DNA of 64,000 nt, taken from assembly GCA_963969365.1 (NCBI GenBank), contig OZ017757.1, positions 2,046,001 to 2,110,000 on the forward strand, in the 5' to 3' direction. Under the pieces are notes generated by a model. The model ran no database searches. It was not told where the DNA came from and worked only from the letters and a program-made list of their open reading frames with translations. Of this stretch, positions 43,901-54,152 are shown piece by piece (within the stretch, counting starts at the first letter, position 1; every line of letters begins with the position of its first letter). Both the position numbers and the translations under genes were made by a program. The DNA is from Asterochloris sp. CNOR1. Lineage: Eukaryota; Chlorophyta; Trebouxiophyceae; Trebouxiales; Trebouxiaceae.

Positions 43901-46900
43901 CACAAGACATTTGAGCGAAAATGGCAGTCCTGGGTCTGCCCTGACGTATAGACATGATCAGCTCGCGTACAAGGCGGCCATTTCAAACACCACCTGCTGC
44001 AGGTCCTCCTCCTGCGCCGACATCCCCGATCGCCACACTGTCAGGGCAGCCCCCTGGGGCTGCCCCTGCTGGGGCTGGCTGCTGCCACCCAGCAGCTGGC
44101 CATACACCAGCTCTGCATCTGCTGACGATATGTACAGAGGGCCGCGCGGTGACGGGAGCACCTCAGCCACCCGCGACTCAGCAGAGTCTGGCGCAGCTGC
44201 ATGCTGAGCATGCAAGTTCCAGTGCTGAGCCTCTGATGGGCTGCAGACAGTGGTCAGCACAGGATTTGGGAGGACAGCTGATGTCGTGTTTGAGGGTTTG
44301 CATGGCGCTGCTGGTAGCCGCCCTACCCTATTGGTGCAGGAAGTAGGTGTGCTTATGCAGCAAAGCTGGCGCTGCTAAATTCAAAAGAAATGCCTGGACA
44401 TCGCTGCCCACTACCACTGTAAAGGCAGGGCTGCCATGCAGAGCAGCAAGCTGACAACCTACACAGCCGGCGGCCGCTGCTTTGCCTGCTCAAACGTGAT
44501 CAGCTGGGGTGCTTGTGCATGACTGCACCTAACGAGATGTCGCAAGGAGTGCAACAACATGCAGCAGACACATGTCAAGAGACGTACCTGCTGACATCCA
44601 CAGCCACACCCCTTCCCACCAAAGGCAACTTGGACTCCTCAGAAGCTGCCTGCTGCTGCAGCTGCTGCTGCTGCAGTGCAGTAGCAGGGCTGTCTCTCCC
44701 ACTATGCTCTGCAGCAGGGGGCTGCTGCCGCTGCGCGTGCATAGCAGCATGGCTGTCTCTCTGACTGTGCTCCGCTGGAGAGGGCTGCTGCTGCTGCCCG
44801 GACTCCTGGGCGTGGGCAGGACTTGCTCGCTGCTCAACCTCAACAGCAGCTGCTGGCTGCTCCCGCCCAGCCTGCTGAGCGTGCACAGGGCTGGCTCCCT
44901 GCGCAATTCCCACTGCAGGCACCCGCTGCTCCTGTCCAGCCTGCTGAGTGCTGAGTGGTCTGGCCATTTGGCTGAAAGCAGCAGAGGCCTGCTGCTCCTG
45001 CACGGTCTGCTCAACTTCCGGCCCAGAGGCCGCCCCAGAAAGTTGCCGATCTTGGCCAGCCTGCCGGATTCTCTGCCTGGAGGTCGCCACAGGTGCCTGC
45101 TGCTGCCGCCCGGCCTGCTGAGCATGGGTGGGGCTGGCTCCCTCCCGGGCAAAGAAGGCTGCTGCCGTGCTGAGCTGGGCCGCCATCTGCAGCGCCTCAG
45201 GTGGGCTAGGAGGGCGGTCCGCCAGCAGCGCGATGGAGCCCTGGGGAGCCCTGCTCAGCAGCCCCACAGGAGGTGCAGCTCCCCCAGCGTCTGCCTTCAT
45301 GCCTGCATGGGCTGCTGCCTGCCCCTGCTGCACCTGAGCAGGGCCGGGGCGCCTGGTCATGCCTGCACCCGTCGGGCTGGCAGGCCTGTGGGCGGCGGCA
45401 GCCGTGGCCTCGCTGAGCTGCCTGCTGCGAACAGTGTGGCTGAAGCGCAGGCTGGGATCTGCAGGCAGCATCATCCTGCAGGTGACTGTGTGATGCTGTG
45501 GACCAAAGTTTGGACAGGCAGCTGCATGTCCAGGGCCCTCACAGACTGATGTGGTGTTGCAGCAGCACGGGTCCCACCAGCCCCTTCTGCAGACTGTGCA
45601 CTGCAGACTGAATGGCTGGTCTGCGGGGTAGCAGGCAGTGTAGCTTTCTAGGAAGGAGAGGTGGAGAATGAAATACATCAGGAAAAAGGAAACAGCAAAG
45701 CTCAGACTAAGCTGTCAGCAGCAGGACAGCGTAAGCAGACAAGGACTGGCAGAGAATGCACTCCAGCTCACCAGTTGTGAGGGGACTGCCTCCAGGTTGC
45801 ACCATCACTGTCAGCCCGTCCAGGCTGCTGACTGTGGTTCCTGGAGCGATCCTGCTGTCCCCTGGCTTCGCCTGCTGTGTGTGCGCGTCCGCTGCTGCAC
45901 TGGTGCTGCCACTTGGGGCAGAGCTCTCTGCACCGTCTGGCACCCCCTGCCTCCTGGGACTCAGCGACCTGAACAGGCAGGCCAGCCTGCTGCATGAGGC
46001 AAGTAGCGGAGGCTGACAGAAAGGCTGCATGGCCCCGGTAGTAGGGCAGGCTGCACTTTTGGCACGTGACATGGCAGTCAAACATGGCAGTCAGCCCCTG
46101 CGCGCATGAGACACAGCACCCACAACTTCTGGGCACCAAGACGCCTTCAATTTGTGGCAGCGGCACATATGGCACCGCCAACTTGTCTTTATACGACACA
46201 AAGAGAGGGCCTTAATGAAGCTTGCCTGGAGAGGTGGGTGGTGGTGCCTGCTAGGTCCAGCCCCAGCCCTGGAGCGGGCTCCATGTACCGAGACAGACTG
46301 CCAGCCCTCCAGGGTCGCCGGGGGCTGACTGAGGCAGCTGGTGCCGCCTCTGCGGTCCTGCCAGGGCTCAGGGACTGCGTCCCGCGGCGACGCGTGCTGC
46401 CAGGCCTGCCTGGCTCAGGCTGGCCATCTGCGCTGCTGTCACCAGCCGGAGGGGGCTGGACATCTGCCTGCCTGTCCCCAGTGCCCTGGCCGGGGAGTGC
46501 AGCAGCCTCAGCAGCTGCCCCTTCTGGCCCAGAGGCAGCACCTGACGCCTGTGCGCCGGCAGGACCCTTGGCCGCAGCGACCCCGCCCTTGCCAGCCCGG
46601 CCGCGACCTGGCCTCCTGGCAGTGGGGCCGAACAGGTTTCGCGCCCATGTCACAGCCAACTTGGTGTCATGCTGCGTCTGAATCCCCTGCGGGCGCCACT
46701 GGTCTGCAGCTGCAGACTCCTCGCTGCCCACCGAGGCGAGCTGGCCCAGCTGCAGTTGCTGCTGAGAGGCTGTGTCGGCTGCTGCAGAGTTGGCATCAGA
46801 CGTCAGGTGGGCTGGCAGGCTGCGGATCCCCCGCAGACTGGCCTGCTGCTGGTTCTGCATCGTGCGGGCGAGATGGGTGGTCTCCAGACGCAGGCGGACC

Positions 46901-49900
46901 ATCTGCACCAGCCACCGGCAGGCTCCCGTCAGACAGGGATGCGACCCAGCACACGGGTCAGTGTGCCTCCACAGTGCAGATACCCATGCCTGCAGCTTGG
47001 TTGCTGGGCGCTGCACATGCAACACAGGGCTGCCTGCAAGAGGTGGGGAAGGACACTGACATGTCAGATGCACAGAGCTGCTCTGTCAGATCCCAGAGCG
47101 ACAGGCCATTCATGTGACCAAGAGCTGCGCGCGCCTGTCTGTGCAGCCCTTGTCCCTTCCATGTTTGGGAAGGTGCCATCGCAGCGCAGTGCCCACGCTC
47201 CTGTGCCTTAGGTGAGCCTGCCAGCCTCCTGCTTAACCCCCTTGGGAAGCTGGTACCATTGTAGTGCCCAAACCACTGTAGCAAGCACCCCTCCTCATGC
47301 TCCAACATGCTCTGCGCAGCCTGATCCTCCTCCCCTTGAAAGCCGCCATTGCAGTGCAGTGTCCCAAACCCCTGTGGGACGCACAGCCCAACCTCGTGCT
47401 CCATTGCGGTCCAGCCCAAGCTCATGCTCCGTTGTGGTCCAGGCAGCCTGCTCACTCCCTTGTGAGAGGTGCCATGACAGCGCACGGCGCAAGCCCCTGT
47501 GGCAAGCAGAGGCCCACCTCGTGCTCCCTGGTGGTCCGGGCAGCCTGCTCCTCCCCCAGCATGCGCTCCAGAGTGGAGTTACGCCGTCGTAGGACCTGCA
47601 TGCGATCCTCCAGCGCAACGTGCTCCTCCTGCACATGGCAGGCAGCAATCTGGTGCTAGACCTAGTGCCACGCAGAGTTTGAGCGTGGGCTCAATAACCT
47701 GTATGGCCAAGTGTGGCAAGCCTCTCTGACAGTTGGCTCGTCCTGCAGGGCAGGAAGCTGCTTGTTTACACAGGTTGCAGAACTGCGCAGGGAGGGCAGA
47801 GGCACAGCAGCGTGTGCTGGGCGGAACAGCCTGCATGGCCCAGGTGGCATGCCTCTCTGGCAGTGGGTGCTTCCTGCAGGGGGTGGCTGGTAGAGCTGGC
47901 AGTGCCATGCAGAGCAGTGAGGGTTGCACGGCAAGTGCTGGACTGAACAGCCTTTGTGGACCAGGTGGCAGTCACTACAGCAGCCAGCTCCTCCTGCAGG
48001 GCGGGGAGCCAGGCCGTGCACCCCCAGGCACAGTGGCACTCTTCGCAGCAGCAGACAGGCAAAACATGACGTGCGCTGTCTGTGTGGTGTCTGTGAGGCG
48101 ACAGCAGTTCAGGCAGCCAGGAGCCGCATGAGCAAGCCAGTTTGCTTCGCCTGTCAGCGCAGGTCCTCGGCTGGACCTGCATTGCAAGGCTCAAGTGAGG
48201 CTACCCAGATGCTGCAGCGGCCCAGGGATGGACACAGTGGCCCCTCCACTCAGCTCCCAAAGACTGCAGAGGGAGCTGTATTGTCCTGTCCAGGAGCTAT
48301 ATTGGCCAAGGTCTGCACAGCAGGGCCTGCCCATGCACTTTTCTTTGTTTTTGGATTGACAGGTATCACATCAGCACAGTGCACAGGCAGCTGGGTGCCC
48401 GTCACGTTGGCAGACCTGGGCCAGGAGCACGGCCTTCTCGCTCTCCGCGTGTTGCATCTGGAGGCCATCAAAACGGCGCTGCAGGGCTGCCAGCCTGTGA
48501 TCGACGTCCACCTTGGCTGCCAGGGCTTCCAGCTTCTGAGCCTGCAACAGGCACAAGGGCAAGCTCGGCAGTGAGGTTTGCCAACAGTAAGTCTGGCAAA
48601 CAGTCGGCAGCTGCACAGTAGGGCAGGCGTGCAGCAAGGACGCGGCAGCCTGGCCAACTGACAGCCCGTGAAGATGCAGCAACGGAGTGTCTTGCAATCC
48701 GGAGTGCATGGCGTGGGGCCCTTTTGGCAACATGCTGCCGCCTAGCGCATGTGCCCGACACAGGTTCCAGCAGTTACAGCTATAACTGGGCATTTGTGAC
48801 CCTTCAGCTGAGACTGCTCCCCCAGTCCCAGTTGCACAGCCTTCCACAGAGCCCGCGAGGCAATTTTGCGCCCTCACCTGCACTGTTGGCAGCTGTCCAT
48901 CCACAGAGCCCACAAGGCAATCTTGTGCCCTCACCTGCACTGTCGGCAACTGTCCGCCCACAATGCCCACAAGGTTATCTTGCGCCCTCACCTGCACTGT
49001 CTGCAGCTGGCTCTGCACCTCTGCCAGTTTATCGGCCTCGGCCTGTGCTGCAGCGGCAGCCTGCCGGGCTGCTGCCTCCATCTGCTGCTTCCTGTCGCTC
49101 AGCGCCTGCTTCAGGGCCTGGTTGCGCAGCCTGGCTTCCTCCAGCAGCCAGTGGCCGTCAGCTTTGCCCTCAGTGTGAGCCTGCACCAGCAAGGGTCCAT
49201 CAGGCAGCAGTCTGGATGGCTGAGCGCGGCACATTCCAGCAGCTGTTGGGACTCAACCTCTCATGCTCAGCCTGAGCCTGCACATGCATGTGACTGCATT
49301 GGCGACATAATGGCTTCACAGCAGAGCCCAGGTCTCGAAGCATCAGCAGGCCGGTCTCTCAGAAGGCTAGCCGCTGAACGGTGTGACAGCGGAGCAGAGC
49401 CTGACTCCAAGGGTCATGACAATGCAATGTTGCCCACAGCATGAGCCTGCAGAAGCGCTTACTCTACGCACAGCAGTTGTGATGGCTGAGGATCATGCTA
49501 CCAACCTTCCATTCTGTCTGCAGAGACAATGAGCTTGTGTAGGGTCCAGGGCTCGGCCCAACCCGCCCATTCCTTGCTTGCTTTGCAGGCAGGTGCCGAT
49601 ACCTAGAGCTCAGCTGCAGCGTGCCACAGTGTCACAGCCTACAGGAGCAAGACGCATGGCAGACATGCTGCAGCGTAAGCATTGGGCCCAATGTATGATG
49701 CGAGCTGCCTCTGAGCCGACAAGCAGTGTGCGCTGCCATTGCCGACTGCCAGTGCCGTGACTCACCGTGTGAAGCTCCCCCTGGTGCCTCTGCTCCTGCG
49801 CAGCCAGGTCCTGGCGAAGTTGCTGCAGCTGGCTGCGCGTCACAGCTGCCTCAGCCTCAGCGCTCTCCAGGCGAGCCGCTTGCTGCCTGACAACCTTGGA

Positions 49901-50209
49901 GAGCTGCACAGCAAAGGGGCGCGCAGGGTCAGAAGTTTGCAGCTCAGCTTCAATAGGCTTGACCAGGAAACACCAGGGCAAGTGGGGCAGCTGGACCAGA
50001 CCAGACAAACCTCCTGCTAGACAGGGCACAGCAGATCGTGGCAGCACTTTTGCCCGTGCCATGTCTATCAGGGAGACAAGCATTGCTTGCAGGAGTGAAG
50101 CATGGCCACAGGAAGCTGACCACAAACGGCGTAACATCATTCTTGTTGGGTTGCACCACTGCATGCATGCACAGACTAGGTGGGATGTTGCGTGCAGCTG
50201 CCAAGTGCG

Positions 50210-50252
<43 letters not shown>

Positions 50253-52316
50253 CCGCAAGTACCTGCCTGCCATCGCGGCTCTGAAACCTACCTCAAAGGC
50301 TTCCAGTGACGATGTGGCCTCGAAATAGAAGCTGGAGCGACTGTTTCCCCTGATCCCACGGTGGCTGCGCCCCCACACCCTAGGGTCTGCAGTGGACTCT
50401 CCCATTGCAGAGCCCCTGCGGCTCAGCGCCCGGCCAGCGCTGTGAGTCCTTCCCGGGGTCAGGGACACTGCTCCCTGCAGCAGCAGCCAACAGCACCTGT
50501 CACCATGTCTAGCTCACATCCACCCTGAGGGTGGCGGACACAGCTCCAGCATCGTCTTGCATGTTAGCTGGCTGCCAGTGAGCACACACCCCTGTCTGGA
50601 ATTTGCCACGGGCACCCAGCCTTGATGACTGCAGCAGCATGATGCCACTCTTCCTTCACTACAGCCCTGCCCCACGCACATGGGAGCCACATCACAGGCG
50701 TATGCTGCTGCAGCGTCAGCACTGCATGGCAAAGGGCTGCACTGGCCTCTGACGAGGAGAGCCCACCTTGGCAGCGGCGATTCTGGGTGACCCTGCCTCC
50801 CCCTGCACCTGCCCCGGCTCCTGGGCCACTGCCCTGGCCTCCTCCAGCAGCCGAGCCACTTTGGGCCCCAGCTGGGGCGCTGCAGCGGCAGCTAACACTG
50901 CCTCCCTGGGCGCTGCCTGCACAGCCGTGGGAGGCTGCCTCTGCGGCTGCGCATGGGCTGCGGCGACAGCTTTGCTGCTCGACACAGAGCGCACTGGCGC
51001 CTGAGGTTTTGCTGGCTGCGCCAACGCCATGTCCTTGTCCCCCTGTAGCACAGCAAGTCAGGGCCATGCCATCCTGCCAAGGACTTGGGCCTATTTTGCG
51101 AGTTCATGAAACAGCAGATGGTGCCATTTTGCCCTTCCTTGCAGCCAGCCACCTCCTGCGTTCAACTGGAAGGCAGCCTGCCAACAAAAAGGCAGCCTGC
51201 CAATCAGAAGGCAGGCAGGGTCTGCCACAGCCTTGGCAGCGAGTACTGGCCCACAGTCCAGGCCCAAACCCCACATGCAGCACGAGTCCCTGCGGTGCAA
51301 CAATATGCATCTGCGGCTTCTCCGGGCTGGCCCAACACCAAGCTCTGGTGCATCCCTGACGCCTTGTGAAATGAAGCTCACATGCTGCTCCTCTAGCCTT
51401 CCGACCCATCCATCCATGTAGGCTTGTGACGCACAGCCAGTGCTTTGCTGTGTGCTGTGAATCCAAAGTCTCCTCAACTGCTCAGTCGGGCGGCCTGTGC
51501 TGGCACCACAGCATCTGCAGCACACTGCATGCAGCACACCCACTCCCCTGCTGACCCGATTGCCCGGCACTGAAGGAGGCTGGAGGTGCCCATGTCATTC
51601 CCTGAAGTGTCAGCCCCTGTGAGAGGCTGGAGTTACCTGTGCACAGGCCTTGAAGGAGGCTGGAGCTCCCTGTGCACCGGGGCTCTTGCCTGCTGCTCCT
51701 CTGATGCCCTGTGCAGCACATGGCAGCCGCAGCCAGCTCCACACCATGTGCAGCATAGCACATGCAGCCTGGCCCCCTGCTGCCCCTATTGCCCAGGCAG
51801 TGACCAAGGCCCCTAGGCAGCCCACCTCCAAAGGTGCCTTGTACTGCTGCTCCCCTGAAGCCTTGTGCCGCACCAGGTGGCCTGTGCTGGCACTGCGTCT
51901 TCGCACCAAATTCCGAGCTCCTCGCCGTGGCGAAGACCCTGTGGGGTCACTAGCCCTCAGCACTTGCTGAGAGGGCCGCACGCCAGCAGCTGCTGCCTTG
52001 CGCATGGCTGTGTAGGTGGCTGTGGCTGAGGGCAGGCCGCTGCCGGACTTGCGCACAGCAGCACCACAGTGTGGGCCTGCCAGGATGCGACCCATGTCGC
52101 TGGGCACATGCAGGGCCTGCAGGCAGCATGGTGAGGCTTTGCATGTCACAATTTGCACCCCTTTGCCAGCAATGCCAGGCCAATGCTGGCCACAGTTTCC
52201 CCCATTGTTGTGAAGTGATTTACCTGAGAGGTTGCGTGAGACAATTTGTTTGTGACGTCTGCCACTTTTGTGTCATGCATGGAGGCCTCCTGCAACAGTT
52301 GCTGGCCTCTGTTCAT
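40918..52316 (-). CDS. Large coiled-coil protein CC2 (about 1,632 aa), unassigned family
   Basis: Sixteen minus-strand exons join in exact phase: 52316-52224, 52116-51826, 51042-50767, 50474-50292, 49903-49766, 49180-48992, 48541-48416, 47628-47518, 46902-46226, 45968-45772, 45458-44588, 44240-43994, 43707-43671, 43220-42811, 42454-42185 and 41700-40918. The first 280 residues are Ser/Arg/Ala-rich and disordered (for example LVRRRSASTGHLVRHKASGE). About 280-470 is heptad coiled coil (QLQQLRQDLAAQEQRHQGEL, EEARLRNQALKQALSDRKQQ). Basic Gly/Ala/Pro sequence follows, then a 290-residue exon of degenerate 20-26 residue repeats built on HAQQAGQEQ, then Gln/Ala-rich sequence and a C-terminus with RVRVRRTSSADAA. 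This suits a scaffold, perhaps of centrosome, cytoskeleton or condensate, but I recognise no domain. The intron after 46226 uses a GCAAGC donor. Confidence 0.7.
42056..42103. repeat. (GTACT)n pentanucleotide microsatellite
   Basis: Nine uninterrupted GTACT units (42056-42100), with degenerate flanks, in the last intron of CC2. Confidence 0.97.
47280..47560 (-). repeat. Tandem donor copies in CC2
   Basis: The donor end of exon 47628-47518 (forward CCCAC next to CTCGTGCTCC, then GGTGGTCC.GGCAGCCTGCTC) has related blocks with boundaries near 47420, 47392 and 47293, some with CTCATGCTCC. The unit is roughly 97-100 bp with an internal partial copy. Confidence 0.55.
47600..48005 (-). repeat. Tandem acceptor array in CC2 (about 120 bp x 4)
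   Basis: The acceptor boundary at 47628 (minus-strand CTGCAG-like before GAGGAGC) recurs at 47742, 47873 and 47993 (spacing 114, 131, 120). Each unit shares a GGTGGCA....CTCTCTG.CAGT....CTCCTGCAGGG core. By phase the exon at 48416 can join 47628 directly, leaving the other three as decoys. Confidence 0.65.
48850..49015 (-). repeat. Tandem donor array in CC2 (57 bp x 3)
   Basis: The donor boundary at 48991 (forward GCCCTCAC next to CTGCACTGT) recurs at 48934 and 48877, each exactly 57 bases apart. The copies keep GTGAGG and the last coding bases (QTVQ) almost unchanged, giving three equally strong competing donors. Confidence 0.88.
50211..50254. repeat. (TGCC)n tetranucleotide microsatellite
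   Basis: Eleven TGCC units in tandem in a CC2 intron, 38 bases from the donor of exon 50474-50292. Confidence 0.97.
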
Positions 52317-52833
52317 TGAGATGATGCCAAACGGCGCGGGATGTCAAAAGTGTCGATGTGCAGCTGAAAGCATGCCAGGACTGCAGGAATCAAGCCCAGG
52401 TCGATTCGCATTGCTTAACGCCATAGTGAAGAAGAAGGAAACAGAAGTGCATACATGATTGTCGCCTCATGACTAAAACAGGACGTCCTATTGTGATTGA
52501 GAGGATTGATGATACATGTGACAATGGCAGGGAAGGGCATACTTGAGAAGGCGCACCTGAAGCTAAGCCTGTCCCGTTCTGCTGGTGGGGGGCAGAAACT
52601 GCAGGTCTTTGGAACTCCTACATGATGCAATCTGTACAGGCCATGATTCTGCCCTTAAGTCCACGTTGCCAAAACCCTCACCCTTAGCTGCCCTTCACTC
52701 TTGTAGGGGATTGCCTGCAAGGACAACCTGCTCTGAACTCCTCGGCCCTGACCCCTTGCATAGCAGTCTCATCTCCAGCTGCATGGGTTCTAATGGGGTT
52801 GAGTGTGTACATCTGTTCATGCCTTAAGCTTCA
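52317..52833. other. Intergenic upstream of CC2
   Basis: 517 bases holding the CC2 promoter and the 3' end of the next minus-strand gene, with no clear TATA box and no convincing ORF. Base composition is more AT-rich than the flanking genes. Confidence 0.4.
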
Positions 52834-53505
52834 TCAGTAGATACAATAAGACAGCGAAGCTGCAGTGGACCAAAATGAGTTCAAGAGGTTCAAATGTCCA
52901 CTGCTCTGCACGAATTCAGCTCTGCATCTAGCTTCATAAAGCACATTGACACTGCCCGGCAATATGAGGGCAAAAATGACGCTTGACACAACTGTAATCC
53001 AGCTGCAGCTGACACTACTGCGCAGCTGCTGGTCTGTCATGAGCAGCATCAAGACGAACATATTCAGGGCATGCAAATAGATGTCTACGGCCAAGCGGCA
53101 GCCAGCAAATGGTACAGCCCACCCATGAAGGGCAAACACAAACACAGGACTGAACACAACAGGGAAGCCCACATGATCGTGAGCTAGAATCACTATGATC
53201 ATGCATGCACTGAGGTCACAAAGAATGTAGCATGCCTTCCCTGCCTCATGAAGGCCCCAGCCAACGCGATACCAGCTCAGCACAGCCGTACACTGATGAC
53301 ATGCGGACATCATGGCGCAGATGACGCCCACCAAACTACATCCAACTGCTCCTTGAGGGGAGCACTTCTGATAGCTGATGGCGAGCCGCAGCATCCAGAC
53401 CACAGCCATCACCACGTTCATTCTCCAGGCAACTCCAGTAGTTGTGCTAGCAAATTGGCTGGCAAAGAGGTTCTCTGTCTCTGGATCTAAGAAGATCAAA
53501 TCCAT
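52834..53505 (-). CDS. Intronless multi-transmembrane ORF (about 223 aa)
   Basis: A single open frame. The ATG at 53505 (MDLIFLDPETENLFASQF) lies just after a CTGCAG, so either it is the start or an exon boundary lies there; the frame is open back to 53637. About five to six hydrophobic helices follow: MNVVMAVVWMLRLAI, LVGVICAMMSACH, ACMIIVILAHDHVGFPVVF, HALNMFVLMLLM, and WITVVSSVIFALILPG. After the last one comes an RCRAEFVQSS segment. This layout recalls the 6-TM modules found in some green-algal membrane proteins, sometimes linked to nucleotide cyclases, but no catalytic domain is present. Identity remains open. Confidence 0.45.
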   Translation of the reverse strand: MDLIFLDPETENLFASQFASTTTGVAWRMNVVMAVVWMLRLAISYQKCSPQGAVGCSLVGVICAMMSACHQCTAVLSWYRVGWGLHEAGKACYILCDLSACMIIVILAHDHVGFPVVFSPVFVFALHGWAVPFAGCRLAVDIYLHALNMFVLMLLMTDQQLRSSVSCSWITVVSSVIFALILPGSVNVLYEARCRAEFVQSSGHLNLLNSFWSTAASLSYCIY

Positions 53506-54152
53506 GCTTGTCCTGCAGCAGAGACCGCAACTGCAGCACTTCTGAACCTGGTGAAGAAGACCTGTCAGTGGCAGACAGGGGTGCAATAGACCACTACTGC
53601 AAAACATGTCAGAGGAACACTCACCAACTAAATGCACAGTTCTTCTCTAATGAGCAACAAGCAGCGCATCAGGCAGCCTGGGGAGATGCTCCTTCTCGAA
53701 GACAGACACTGGCGAACAGGATACTGCAGGTGACCTTCGACGGAGGTGGCAGTCAGCCACAATCAAGGGCACTGGCCATCAATACCACATTCATGACTTT
53801 AAGCTCAATTCCACGAGATCTCCATGATTCGCTTGAATTCTTCTCTGATTAAGCTTTCTTTCCTCAATATGCATTCTGTACATTTGCTGACTTTCCAGCT
53901 TGGAGCAGGTTAATCAGGTCAGCGGTCGAACCCTCTCCTCACGGGCAGAGACTGCCAGGCAGCTCAAATGTACCCAGTTCGGAGCCTGGGAGCTAGGCTC
54001 TGTACTTCCGGAGACCAAGTTTGTATGCAACATCTACTCCATAAGGTCATGCAAAGCATCACCCTCTTTGCCTATTGGTCTAGATCATGCTGAAGTGCAG
54101 CCTGCTTACGCAGTATCTGTCTTGCAGTCCTGGGCAGCTGTTGTTGGGAATT
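53506..54152. other. AT-richer region without a resolved gene
   Basis: An open plus-strand frame at 53508-53852 (115 codons) overlaps the possible 5' end of the minus-strand TM gene and has no family signature. No splice-supported model could be made. Confidence 0.3.

Noticed and set aside
48870-48995. Regular repeats as a CRISPR-like array
   Set aside because: There are no conserved short repeats with unique spacers, the units are whole duplications that include splice junctions, and the genome is eukaryotic.
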